64,000 nt of DNA from Fragilaria crotonensis (lineage: Eukaryota; Bacillariophyta; Fragilariophyceae; Fragilariales; Fragilariaceae): assembly GCA_022925895.1 (NCBI GenBank), contig JAKSYS010000065.1:1-64000 (forward strand). Reading direction: 5' to 3'. The notes beneath the pieces are model-generated. The model had not been told where the DNA came from. It did not search any database and saw only the letters and a program-made list of their open reading frames with translations. Both the position numbers and the translations under genes were made by a program. This document shows positions 23,701-35,054 of the stretch, piece after piece. Each line of letters begins with the position of its first letter. The first letter of the stretch is position 1.

Positions 23701-23955
23701 TTCAAATCCAGTCTACATCATTGCCTGTCAGAAGAAGTAATAACCATTGAGAGAGTCAGAAAATACGCACGTCGGGCACGACAATACTTGATGGCTTACC
23801 ATGCTATTGATTCAGGACAAGTGGATGCTCAAACTCGCCATGATTGCCTCAAGTATGGCCCGGTGGCTGTTGACAAGTTGATCAACAACTTCAAAACCCA
23901 CCGTTGCGCATTTGACTTTGACTACAAGTTCATCATGGAGGCAATGAATGGATGA
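20723..23955 (+). pseudogene. DDE transposase with SAP-like repeats (copy 2, two 2-bp deletions)
   Basis: The gene starts at ATG 20723 and is read in three frames: 20723 to about 21355, about 21356 to 23300, and about 23290 to 23955. Copy 1 shows that the breaks are two-base losses, at GGAATG(CG)TGAAATC near 21354 and at GGCAAAAA(CA)AACGAG near 23290. The catalytic residues are likely D in YVGQDEAIF (22410), D in FLFDHSSGH (22812) and E in GVEYIWGGAK (23629). The first spacing is about 134 residues and the second about 272. The long second gap holds two SAP-like repeats, a DNA-binding fold. From my knowledge of related fungal DDE endonucleases, the core after the second D (conserved KGLLQVL, DFVNEEGMLQHI and LTPKCHAEL blocks) is shared but the SAP insert is not. 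The first 300 residues have no domain I recognise. Confidence 0.85.
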
Positions 23956-26900
23956 GTGATGATGTGCTTTTTTTGGGAAGAATGAGACACTTCTCTCGTC
24001 TGCGAATTCAGAAGAGCATGCTTTCAAAATATTCAATATCGTAGCTTCTTTATACAGAAATCTTTCTGGTGTTCATCATAGACAAATTGATAACTAAAAA
24101 TATATTGTACGAGAGCTACGATGGCTACCCAAAGTACTTTTTATTTGCACCCAGCCATACGGCACTGAGTACTAATTGTTTCGTCCAGCAATAGAGACGT
24201 TAAAGGACCGGCTGGCGGAGTTTATTTATGTACTCGAGTACTCTGGTACAGTGTGGTTGTTTCAGTAGTATCGGTACTCATTGCTTCAGTAGTATTGGTA
24301 CATACACTGTATGGCTACGGCAATGAGTACTAATAGTTTCGTCCGGCAATAGAGACATTAAATGACTGGGACGACAATTGTCTGGCCGGGCTCAGTATCG
24401 GTACATACACTGTATGGCTACGGCAATGAGTACTAATAGTTTCGTCCGGCAATAGGGACGTTAAATGACTGGGACGACAATTGTCTGGCCGGGCTCAGTA
24501 TCGGTACATACACTGTATGGCTACGGCAATGAGTACTAATAGTTTCGTCCGGCAATAGAGACGTTAAATGACTGGGACGACAATTGTCTGGCCGGGCGGG
24601 CTTTATTGCTTCAGTGAGTACGAATAGTTTCGTGCGGCAATAGAGACGTTAAATGACTGGGACGACAATTGTCTGGCCGGGCTTTCCCTATCTGGGCTAC
24701 GGCAGTATTTCGTCCGGACCGGAAAGAAAATCTTATTATGTAACCAGACTGGATATGTGCGGCCCAAGGCCGCGTTGATCTGGGCTATACATACTGGCGG
24801 AGTTTATTGTTGTACTGGTAGTGTGGTTGTTTCAGTAGTGCAGTATCGCCGGTACTCATTGCTTCAGTCAGTATCGGTACATACACTGTATGCCAACGGC
24901 GGCAATGAGTGCTATTTGCTAATAGTTTCGTCCGGCAATAGAGACGTGGGCCGCGTTGATCTGTGCTACTGGCGGAGTTTATTGTTGTACTGGTAGTGTG
25001 GTTGTATCGGTACTCATTGCTTCAGTAGTATCGGTACATACACTGTATGCCTACGGCACTGAGTACTAATTGTTTCGTCCAGCAATAGAGACGTTAAAGG
25101 ACCGGCTGGCGGAGTTTATTTATGTACTCGAGTACTCTGGTACAGCGTGGTTGTTTCAGTAGTATCGGTACTCATTGCTTCAGTAGTATCGGTACATACA
25201 CTGTATGGCTACGGCAATGAGTACTAATAGTTTCGTCCGGCAATAGAGACGTTAAATGACTGGGACTACAATTGTCTGGCCGGGCGGGCTTTATTGCTTC
25301 AGTGAGTACTTATAGTTTCGTACGCCAATAGAGACGTTAAATGACTGGGACGACAATTGTCTGGCCGGGCTTTCCCTATCTGGGCTACGGCAGTATTTCG
25401 TCCGGACCGAAAAGAAAATCTTATTATGTAACCAGACTGGATATGTGCGGCCCATGGCCGCGTTGATCTGGGCTATACATACTGGCGGAGTTTATTGTTG
25501 TACTGGTAGTGTGGTTGTTTCAGTAGTGCAGTATCGCCGGTACTCATTGCTTCAGTCAGTATCGGTACATACACTGTATTCCAACGGCGGCAATGAGTGC
25601 TAATTGCTAATAGTTTCGTCCGGCAATAGAGACGTGGGCCGCGGTGATCTGTGCTACTGGCGGAGTTTATTGTTGTACTGGTAGTGTGGTTGTATCGGTA
25701 CTCATTGCTTCAGTAGTATCGGTACATACACTGTATGCCTACGGCACTGAGTACTAATTGTTTCGTCCAGCAATAGAGACGTTAAAGGACCGGCTGGCGG
25801 AGTTTATTGATGTACTCGAGTACTCTGGTACAGTGTGGTTGTTTCATTAGTATCGGTACTCATTGCTTCAGTAGTATCGGTACATACTTCATACACTGTA
25901 TGGCTACGGCAATGAGTACTAATAGTTTCGTCCGGCAATAGAGACGTTAAATGACTGGGACGACAATTGTCTGGCCGGGCTTAGTATCGGTACATACACT
26001 GTATGGCTACGGCAATGAGTACTAATAGTTTCGTCCGGCAATAGAGACGTTAAATGACAGGGACTACAATTGTCTGGCCGGGCGGGCTTTATTGCTTCAG
26101 TGAGTACTAATAGTTTCGTACGCCAATAGAGACGTTAAATGACTGGGACGACAATTGTCTGGCCGGGCTTTCCCTATCTGGGCTACGGCAGTATTTCGTC
26201 CGGACCGAAAAGAAAATCTTATTACGTAAAGTAAAAGTAACCAGACTGGATATGTGCGGCCCAAGGCCGCGTTGATCTGGGCTATACATACTGGCGGAGT
26301 TTATTGTTGTACTGGTAGTGTGGTTGTTTCAGTAGTGCAGTATTGCCGGTACTCATTGCTTCAGTCAGTATCGGTACATACACTGCATGCCAACGGCGGC
26401 AATGAGTGCTAATTGCTAATAGTTTCGTCCGGCAATAGAGACGTGGGCCGCGGTGATCTGTGCTACTGGCGGAGTTTATTGTTGTACTGGTAGTGTGGTT
26501 GTATCGGTACTCATTGCTTCAGTAGTATCGGTACATACACTGTATGCCTACGGCACTGAGTACTAATTGTTTCGTCCAGCAATAGAGACGTTAAAGGACC
26601 GGCTGGCGGAGTTTATTGATGTACTCGAGTACTCTGGTACAGTGTGGTTGTTTCAGTAGTATTGGTACTCATTGCTTCAGTAGTATCGGTACATACACTG
26701 TATGGCTACGGCAATGAGTACTAATAGTTTCGTGCGGCAATAGAGACGTTAAATGACTGGGACGACAATTGTCTGGCCGGGCTTAGTATCGGTACATACA
26801 CTGTATGGCTACAGCAATGAGTACTAATAGTTTCGTCCGGCAATAGAGACGTTAAATGACAGGGACTACAATTGTCTGGCCGGGCGGGCTTTATTGCTTC

Positions 26901-27321
26901 AGTGAGTACTAATAGTTTCGTACGCCAATAGAGACGTTAAATGACTGGGACGACAATTGTCTGGCCGGGCTTTTCCTATCTGGGCTACGGCAGTATTTCG
27001 TCCGGAACGGAAAGAAAATCTTATTATGTAACCAGACTGGATATGTGCGGCCCAAGGCCGCGTTGATCTGGGCTACTGGCGGAGTTTATTGTTGTACTGG
27101 TAGTGTGGTTGTTTCAGTACTGCAGTATCGCCGGTACTCATTGCTTCAGTCAGTATCGGTACATACACTGTATGCCTATGTACGGCGGCAATAGAGAGGT
27201 GGGCCGCGTTGATCTGTGCTACTGGCGGAGTTTATTGTTGTACTGGTAGTGTGGTTGTATTGGTACTCATTGCTTCAGTAGTATCGGTACATACACTGTA
27301 TGCCTACGGCACTGAGTACTA

Positions 27322-30137
27322 AAGTATTATTCGCGGCGTTGAGGCTGCAAACTAGGGCTCGACGAATTAAACTGAACTTAGGCTTGTAAGAATTGATTAT
27401 TGATTAATTGTGAGATCATGAAATAATGAAAAACACGAATCGAAATGCGAGCTCCATGATTGAATGAAAGCTGTTCTTCTTTGTTCTTTGCTTGTTCTTT
27501 GATTGTTCTTTGCTGAGGAACATGTGTAGGATGATGTAGAACATGTATGGTTGTGACTAGGAACCATGTGAATGAATCATGTGGATAATTCCCATTTGTA
27601 ACCAGGAACCATGTGAATAGTTCCCCATTTGTAGCTCGGCAGGCGATACGAACCGAGCTGTGACGAGTCGTGACGCATCGGAGAAACTTTGGTTGACGGA
27701 CGGACGAAAGGAGAGATAGAGTATCCACACGACGGTAAGTGCTGACACAGTGGTTTTTCTTTTACTCCCCTCACTCGCTCGACGAAGTCTTCCGATTACC
27801 AACCCATCAATTGCTTCCTCAACTTAGTGTGAATCTGCTCATTGCAAACCTTGGTGAGAATATCAGCAAGCATGTCTTCAGTTGAGACTTGATGAATTGA
27901 AATGGTACCATCTTGCACCTTGCTTCTGAAGTGATGATACTTTGTGTTGATGTGGCGCGTTCGCGGACGCATTTTCGGATTCTTGACACTTGCAGCCAAT
28001 TCCACTGCACCACTGTTGTCCTCAAAGACCCTGCAATGAAGCTGAGGTGTTGTTGCTGTCAATCCACATTCATGCCTTTGCATTTCCTGAATCAACTCCA
28101 TTAAAGGAAGCACCTCTCTGGTTGCTGCTGAAATTGCCAAGTATTCACTCTCAGTTGTTGATAAAGCAATCTCTGACTGAAGCTTGGATGCCCAGATGAC
28201 TGGACAATTGGCATAAAGAATCACATATCCAGTTCTGGACCTTGCAGTGTCTGTATCCCAGTCAGCATTCTCTGGATCCCAATCACCTGTGAAAGAAGCA
28301 TCCACATAGACCTCAAAGCTTTGGTTGCCTGGAGAATAGATCATCCCCTTGTCTCTTGAGCCAACCAGGTACCTGCCCAGCCACTTCAATGCTTTGCCAT
28401 GTTCAAACCTTGGATTGGAAACAAACCTGGCGCCTTGATGCACAGCACAAGAGATGTCGAGCCTGGAGCACTTTTCAAGATAGTTCAACTGTCCAATGAC
28501 CCGCCGATAATTGAAGTGATCATCAAAGGGAGGAGAGTTTAAGTGCCTGCACAGGGTGTTGCTGGAAGCTCCAGTTGTCTTCTTGATAGCGACATCCTTC
28601 CCATCCAACCTTAATTCCTTGATGACATCATTGATGAGGTGAGGCTGAGATAGGTTGAAGGTCTTGTCATTGATTCTGTCAATTTGCACTCCAAGAAAGT
28701 CTGAGATGTCTCCTTCCACAGTGAGCTTGAGTCCAACTGCCGCCATCTCTTTGATAATGTCATCCAACTCTTGAGGATCAGGTCCTGCCAGGATTGAATC
28801 ATCTGTGTAGAGAACAAACATTGACTTGCCCTTGTAGAAGAGACACTCGTCAACTTCACTTTGGATGAACCCAACTTCCTTGAGTTTGTCCACCAAATGC
28901 TGGTTCCACACTCTGCCAGCTTGCTTCTGCCCAAACAAATTCTTCTTGAGCTTGAGGACAAAGTCTTGAGCTTCACCCTCCACTTCAAAGCCCTTTGGGA
29001 TGGCCATGTAAAGTTCACATTCCACATCTGCTTGGGTGTAAGCCAACACGAAGTCAATCTGTTTGGTGTACCAACCATGAATCAGGGTAGTGATGAGCAC
29101 CATCCTGATGGCTGCCCAGGATGCCACAGGTGAGAAGGTCTCCCAGTAATTGACACCTTCCTCTTGCTTGGATCCATCAATGTTGAGCCTGGCTTTCCAC
29201 TTGTAGACTTCACGAGTTGCAATCCTGCGCTTGCGTTTCATTGCCCACACTGCCGGAAGAATCTTGACTCCCTCAGGAACTGATGACCTTGGTACCAACT
29301 CCCAAACTCCATTCTCAGTGTGACTCATGACTTCCTTTTGCATGGCTTTGATGAATTCTGCTCTGTCTGGCTCCCTCATGGCCTCATGGTAGTACATGGT
29401 GTCTGGATCTGCTGATGCAGCATAGGCAAGCATAGGATGCTCCCCTCCTTCAATGTTCACCCATTCCTTGATGGTTTCAAAGGCCACATGATAAGGGAGC
29501 TTGGTTTCCAACTTGGCTTCCAGATTATACCACACCTCCAAGACTTTTGATCCTCTGGCTGATGCTTGTGAGTTCTTGACTGTTGCTTCGCCCTCTGTGA
29601 CCTTGTTGAGCCTTGGAGACCTCCTGGGTTGTTGTGCTTGAGGTTCTTGAACTTGCTCCTCTCCCTCAGACTGTGGTAGTGGTGTTAGAAAGGCTTGACC
29701 CTCTCCCTCATTGACTTCTTCCCCTGGTTCCAGATTGAATTCCATGAAAGGAGCACGCGGTTGCGCTGCCTGGTCTGGAGTAGATTGGTTGAAGCCTTGA
29801 TTCTTGGAAGTCGTTGGGGTAGTGAAGCCACACATCTTCTGCCATTCTGAATGAGGAGACAAGTTGCCCATGGACTGCCTGACTGTTTCAAACTTTGGAT
29901 CAAAGGTGACATGAAATTGAGGTGAGACATGACCAGTCTTCAGGTTGAGAACCAGAGCCACACTCCTTGCATGTTGCATAGACATTCCAAGGTAGACACC
30001 CATCCTTGATCTGACTTCCCACTTGGGCAGCTTCTTCCCAGATTGCATCATGTTGTCAAGGACAAAGACAGGACATCCAAATGGTTGGAAGTGATTGAGG
30101 TTAGGAGTGACTTCAGACTTGGCAAACAACTCAAATG
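27322..30137 (-). mobile_element. 5'-truncated copia fragment embedded in satellite
   Basis: A minus-strand copia 3' portion replaces satellite sequence between about 27322 and 30137. Its left edge cuts into LTR-like DNA that resembles 52.4 kb (shared GGCTCGACGAATTA-type sequence). Its right edge cuts integrase coding sequence at PPFELF. There is no second LTR and no target duplication. The satellite resumes at a different phase on the right, so this is not a clean insertion. Confidence 0.85.
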
Positions 30138-30147
30138 GTGGCGGCAA
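27796..30147 (-). pseudogene. pol: copia pol: integrase C-terminus, reverse transcriptase, RNase H
   Basis: This uninterrupted frame of 783 codons is read through the satellite junction; its first codons are satellite-derived and it has no genuine start. It holds the integrase C-terminal region (HFQPFGCPVFVLDN), the linker, reverse transcriptase with KWKARLNIDGSKQ, VDECLFYKG and the catalytic box YTDDS at about residues 446-450, and RNase H with YVDASFTGDWD (about 613), TESEYLAIS (about 662), EDNSGAVELA (about 708) and ADILTK (about 759). It ends at a normal stop. The box YTDD in place of YVDD is shared with the related copy at 54.1 kb, so it is a lineage trait. The catalytic part has no stop or frameshift, which is unusual for a truncated copy. 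Confidence 0.9.
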
Positions 30148-33100
30148 TGAGTGCTAATTGCTAATAGTTTCGTCCGGCAATAGAGACGTGGGCCGCGGTG
30201 ATCTGTGCTACTGGCGGAGTTTATTGTTGTACTGGTAGTGTGGTTGTATCGGTACTCATTGCTTCAGTAGTATCGGTACATACACTGTATGCCTACGGCA
30301 CTGAGTACTAATTGTTTCGTCCAGCAATAGAGACGTTAAAGGACCGGCTGGCGGAGTTTATTGATGTACTCGAGTACTCTGGTACAGTGTGGTTGTTTCA
30401 GTAGTATCGGTACTCATTGCTTCAGTAGTATCGGTACATACTTCATACACTGTATGGCTACGGCAATGAGTACTAATAGTTTCGTCCGGCAATAGAGACG
30501 TTAAATGACTGGGACGACAATTGTCTGGCCGGGCTTAGTATCGGTACATACACTGTATGGCTACGGCAATGAGTACTAATAGTTTCGTCCGGCAATAGAG
30601 ACGTTAAATGACAGGGACTACAATTGTCTGGCCGGGCGGGCTTTATTGCTTAAGTGAGTACTAATAGTTTCGTACGGCAATGGAGACGTTAAATGACTGG
30701 GACGACAATTGTCTGGCCGGGCTTTCCCTATCTGGGCTACGGCAGTATTTCGTCCGGACCGGTAGTATCGGTACTCATTGCTTCAGTAGTATCGGTACAT
30801 ACACTGTATGGCTACGGCAATGAGTACTAATAGTTTCGTCCGGCAATAGAGACGTTAAATGACTGGGACGACAAACGTTAAATGACTGGGACGACAATTG
30901 TCTGGGCGGGCTTTATTGCGTCAGTGAGTACTAATAGTTTCGTCGGCAATAGAGACGTTAAATGACTGGGACGACAATTGTCTGGCCGGGCTTTTCCTAT
31001 CTGGGCTACGGCAGTATTTCGTCCGGAACGGAAAGAAAATCTTATTATGTAACCAGACTGGATATGTGCGGCCCAAGGCCGCGTTGATCTGGGCTATACA
31101 TACTGGCGGAGTTTATTGTTGTACTGGTAGTGTGGTTGTTTCAGTACTGCAGTATCGCCGGTACTCATTGCTTCAGTCAGTATCAGTACATACACTGTAT
31201 GCCTACGGCGGCAATGAGTGCTAATTGCTATAATAGTTTTGTCCGGCAATAGAGACGTGGGCCGCGTTGATCTGTGCTACTGGCGGAGTTTATTGTTGTA
31301 CTGGTAGTGTGGTTGTATCGGTACTCATTGCTTCAGTGGTATCGGTACATACACTGTATGCCTACGGCACTGAGTACTAATTGTTTCGTCCAGCAATAGA
31401 GACGTTAAAGGACCGGCTGGCGGAGTTTATTGCTGTACTTGAGTACTCTGGTACAGTGTGGTTGTTTCAGTAGTATCGGTACTCATTGCTTCAGTAGTAT
31501 CGGTACATACACTGTATGGCTACGGCAATGATTGCTAATAGTTTCGTCCGGCAATAGAGACGTTAAATGACTGGGACGACAATTGTCTGGCCGGGCTTAG
31601 TATCGGTACATACACTGTATGGCTACGGCAATGAGTACTAATAGTTTCGTCCGGCAATAGAGACGTTAAATGACAGGGACTACAATTGTCTGGCCGGGCG
31701 GGCTTTATTGCTTAAGTGAGTACTAATAGTTTCGTACGCCAATAGAGACGTTAAATGACTGGGACGACAATTGTCTGGCCGGGCTTTCCCTATCTGGGCT
31801 ACGGCAGTATTTCGTCCGGACCGAAAAGAAAATCTTATTATGTAAAGTAACTGGATATGTGCGGCCCAAGGCCGTGTTGATTCTGTTTGGATGTTCAGTC
31901 TTTAGTTTATTGTTGTACCGGCCGCGTTGATTCTGTAAAGATGTTTAGTCTTTTTAGATTACTGATAGTGTGGTTGTTTTAGTAGTCCCAGTACATACTG
32001 TATGCCTACGTTGTTTTGGTAGTATCAGTACATCTACTGTATGCCTATGACATTGAGTACAAAGAGTTTCGTCCGGCAATAGAGACGTTAAAGGACCGGC
32101 ACCATAATTGTAGTATCAGTACTAATTGCTTCAGTAGTATCTGTACATCGACTGTATGCCTACGGCAATGAGTACTAATAGTTTCGTCCGGCAGTATAGA
32201 CGTTAAAGGACTGGGACGACAATAGAGACGTTAAATGACTGGGACGACAATTGTCTGGCCGGGCTTTATTGCTTCAGTGAGTACTAATAGTTTCGTGCCG
32301 GCAATAGAGACGTTAAATGACAGGGACTACAATTGTCTGGCCGGGCCGGCTTTATTGCGTAAGTGAGTACTAATAGTTTCGTACACCAATAGAGACGTTA
32401 AATGACTGGGACGACAATTGTCTGGCCGGGCTTTCCCTATCTGGGCTACGGCAGTATTTCGTCCGGACCGAAAAGAAAATCTTATTATGTAAAGTAACCA
32501 GACTGGATATGTGCGGCCCAAGGCCGCGTTGATCTGGGCTATACATACTGGCGGAGTTTATTGTTGTACTGGTAGTGTGGTTGTTTCAGTACTGCAGTAT
32601 CGCCGGTACTCATTGCTTCAGTCAGTATCGGTACATACACTGTATGCCTACGGCGGCAATGAGTGCTAATTGCTAATAGTTTCGTCCGGCAATAGGGACG
32701 TGGGCCGCGTTGATCTGTGCTACTGGCGGAGTTTATTGTTGTACTGGTAGTGTGGTTGTATCGGTACTCATTGCTTCATTAGTATCGGTACATACACTGT
32801 ATGCCTACGGCACTGAGTACTAATTGTTTCGTCCAGCAATAGAGACGTTAAAGGACCGGCTGGCGGAGTTTATTGATGTACTCGAGTACTCTGGTACAGT
32901 GTGGTTGTTTCAGTAGTATCGGTACTCATTGCTTCAGTAGTATCGGTACATACACTGTATGGCTACGGCAATGATTGCTAATAGTTTCGTCCGGCAATAG
33001 AGACGTTAAATGACTGGGACGACAATTGTCTGGCCGGGCTTAGTATCGGTACATACACTGTATGGCTACGGCAATGAGTACTAATAGTTTCGTCCGGCAA

Positions 33101-33283
33101 TAGAGACGTTAAATGACTGGGACGACAATTGTCTGGCCGGGCGGGCTTTATTGCTTCAGTGAGTACGAATAGTTTCGTGCGGCAATAGAGACGTTAAATG
33201 ACTGGGACGACAATTGTCTGGCCGGGCTTTCCCTATCTGGGCTACGGCAGTATTTCGTCCGGACCGAAAAGAAAATCTTATTA

Positions 33284-33396
33284 TGTAAAGTAAAAGTAAA
33301 GTAAAAGTAAAGTAATAAAGTAAAAGTAAAAGTAAAAGTAAAGTAAAGTAAAGTAAAGTAAAGTAATAAAGTAAAAAGTAAAAGTAATAAAGTAAT
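33284..33396. repeat. GTAAA/AAGTA microsatellite at the array edge
   Basis: The tract consists of GTAAAGTAAAAGTAAA variants over about 113 bases. The seed sequence TATGTAAAGTAAAAGTAACC occurs at internal unit boundaries (about 26225 and 32485), so the microsatellite seems to have expanded from the end of the last unit. Confidence 0.85.
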
Positions 33397-33665
33397 CTGT
33401 ACCACGACCACCACGTTCCCTAAGTGCTTTTAAATCTGCCCGAATATGTGAGCAGGTCAGCGCTTCAACGACAAACAGCGAACGCAATTCTATTTCCAGT
33501 GACAAAGGCAGTGTTTAGAACAGAGGCATTTACATTCACAAAATCAAAACTATGTATGTCCGGAATCTGGAGCAATCCAGAATGGCTGTGTAGCACAATG
33601 CAGATTCGAAGCGGTCGTAATGGTAAGAAGGGATCCTGTGCCCACCTCCTAATCAAAGGAATCAT
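33397..33665. other. Spacer 3' of the glycosyltransferase gene
   Basis: About 270 bases separate the microsatellite from the stop codon of the minus-strand gene. No gene is supported; the gene's 3' untranslated region presumably lies here. Confidence 0.5.
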
Positions 33666-35054
33666 TTACTCGTCCACAGCTGCCGACGAATTTCGTCCTG
33701 GCTGCGTATGAGAGTGTCGTTTGGCTTCTTGTTCCCGCTTTTCCTTTGCGGCTTCTTCCTCTAGAATTTTGCGTTTTACATCTTCCATACGTTGAATCCA
33801 ATCAACCTTTTCGCTGACTTTCACCTCGTTCGGCCAGAACAAACTTGGAATATCCTCGACTCTCGCAGCGGGCAAGATTTGGTACAAATTGGGTTCCACC
33901 AACTCGCTAACTTTGCGAATGTACAGCGCTCCTGTTCTTCGTATCGAGCGCAAGTCGTAAATTCCCAAAAAGTAGGGTCCCCAAGGTTTCGGAGCGTCCA
34001 CCATTGCAGACTTGGGAACATCGTAATGTTGACGAAGCGGAACCACGCCAAATGCGCTGGGAACGTGTTCGTCCATGCGCTCATAACGCAATGCCGTCAT
34101 TTCCGGTCGAGTAGCGAGAGAGCCGTTGGCTAGGACCGGTGGTAATGTCGTTTCGTTGAACGGGGCCACGTGCATGAGGAGCGTGGCGATAAAGGTTTCA
34201 TCGGTCATAAGGCGTCCCGCTGCAATCAAATAATCACGAAAGCGGCTCACCAAACTGTCCGGTCGAGCCAAGGACTGTATGACGTAGGAACAGAAATCAG
34301 GGAGTAGAGCAACCCATTGAGACCCAAAGTGAATTTGCATGGTAATTGAGTCGTTATGACCTTCGTCATTGACAAAGTCGATTTCAACATCACCTCCTGG
34401 ATTTCTGGTGTAGTGCCTTCGTTTGTGCCACCAGTCTGGAAAGTGATAAACGTTGGTGGGTAAGAAACCAGTTTCACATGAGCTCGAAGTGGCAAAATTG
34501 ATCCCCTTGAGTTCATTTGCAAAGAGCCGACCAATGACCGCGGGAGTGTAGACAGGCATGGAATCTCCGGAAAGGTTGATGAAGACATCCCACTGATCTC
34601 CCCGCAGCAAGGCTTGCTCCATACCCCAAAATAATGGATCATTCATACTCCAGGCCGACCATTGGGCCGAGTGAACTGAATCCACAATCACTTCCGATCC
34701 GCAGGGACAGGCAATGATTTCTTCACGCAGCGATGAGTGGCGGTAGACATTGAAGTCAAGTTTCAAATCGACGTGAACAAAAATGAGATTGTAAGGCGAC
34801 CGAATGGCTCGAAATAGAGGTGTAGCATCCTCAAGTGTGCGATTGTTGTGGACGATAATGAGGTAAGCAATGCGTGCGACGTCACAGTCTGGGCAGGCAC
34901 CATCAGCATCGCACCAACAGTCTGACGACAGCAATTGGTCAAGCAGTGGCTGAGGATTAATAGCAGCGATTTCCTCTATGTCATCGCACAAGATTGAAAG
35001 AGGTAGCGACAACAACAGCCACAGGAGGAAGATTGCCAATGCCATGCATGCCAT
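33666..35054 (-). CDS. Family-14 glycosyltransferase (core-2/I-branching type), type II membrane protein
   Basis: The 462-residue protein starts at an ATG followed by a hydrophobic N terminus (residues 2-23), fitting a signal anchor for the Golgi or ER. The catalytic region spans about residues 62-380 and has the family landmarks: AYLIIVHNNRTLED (63-76), NLIFVHVDLKLDF (89-101) and WDVFINLSGDSMPVYTP (155-171), which matches the NLSG-D-P box of branching GlcNAc- and xylosyltransferases. The tail (about 420-462) is charged, with EEEAAKEKREQEAKRH, and may be a coiled coil. Cysteines cluster at 46-58. The frame is intact and is the best candidate host gene in the window. Sugar donor and acceptor cannot be told from the sequence. 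It sits between a satellite array and a large copia element. Confidence 0.85.
   Translation of the reverse strand: MACMALAIFLLWLLLSLPLSILCDDIEEIAAINPQPLLDQLLSSDCWCDADGACPDCDVARIAYLIIVHNNRTLEDATPLFRAIRSPYNLIFVHVDLKLDFNVYRHSSLREEIIACPCGSEVIVDSVHSAQWSAWSMNDPLFWGMEQALLRGDQWDVFINLSGDSMPVYTPAVIGRLFANELKGINFATSSSCETGFLPTNVYHFPDWWHKRRHYTRNPGGDVEIDFVNDEGHNDSITMQIHFGSQWVALLPDFCSYVIQSLARPDSLVSRFRDYLIAAGRLMTDETFIATLLMHVAPFNETTLPPVLANGSLATRPEMTALRYERMDEHVPSAFGVVPLRQHYDVPKSAMVDAPKPWGPYFLGIYDLRSIRRTGALYIRKVSELVEPNLYQILPAARVEDIPSLFWPNEVKVSEKVDWIQRMEDVKRKILEEEAAKEKREQEAKRHSHTQPGRNSSAAVDE

Larger units (their letters stand above)
20525..24157 (+). mobile_element. DDE DNA transposon copy 2, inserted into satellite
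   Basis: This 3,633-bp element has the same terminal sequences as copy 1 and TA on both sides (20523-20524 and 24158-24159). Removing it with one TA gives TGTATGCCTACGGCACTGAG, which is the normal satellite sequence seen for example near 25045. It is therefore a precise insertion into an existing satellite unit. It carries a transposase gene broken by two small deletions. Confidence 0.92.
19291..33283. repeat. Higher-order satellite array, about 800-bp units, with inserted elements
   Basis: A unit beginning AACCAGACTGGATATGTGCG recurs at about 19292, 24742, 25430, 26239, 27030, 31051 and 32496, plus a degenerate copy near 31845. Complete spacings are 688, 809 and 791 bp. Each unit is itself made of shorter related modules: a GTACTCATTGCTTCAGTAG block, a CGGTACATACACTGTATG block, a TTTCGTCCGGCAATAGAGAC block and a GGGACGACAATTGTCTGGCC block. 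The array is interrupted by a MITE (19542-20464), a DDE transposon (20525-24157) and a copia fragment (27322-30137). No coding function is evident; open frames across it are short. Confidence 0.9.

Noticed and set aside
14360-24157. The inverted halves as arms of one 9.8-kb hairpin transposon
   Set aside because: Each half has complete terminal repeats and its own TA duplication, and one has a matching empty site in the array, so they are two independent insertions.
24158-33283. A CRISPR-like array
   Set aside because: The repeats are long, modular, and lack constant-length unique spacers; the genome is eukaryotic.
24158-33283. A confirmed centromere
   Set aside because: Satellite structure alone is not evidence. 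No centromere protein or chromatin data can be read from the sequence.
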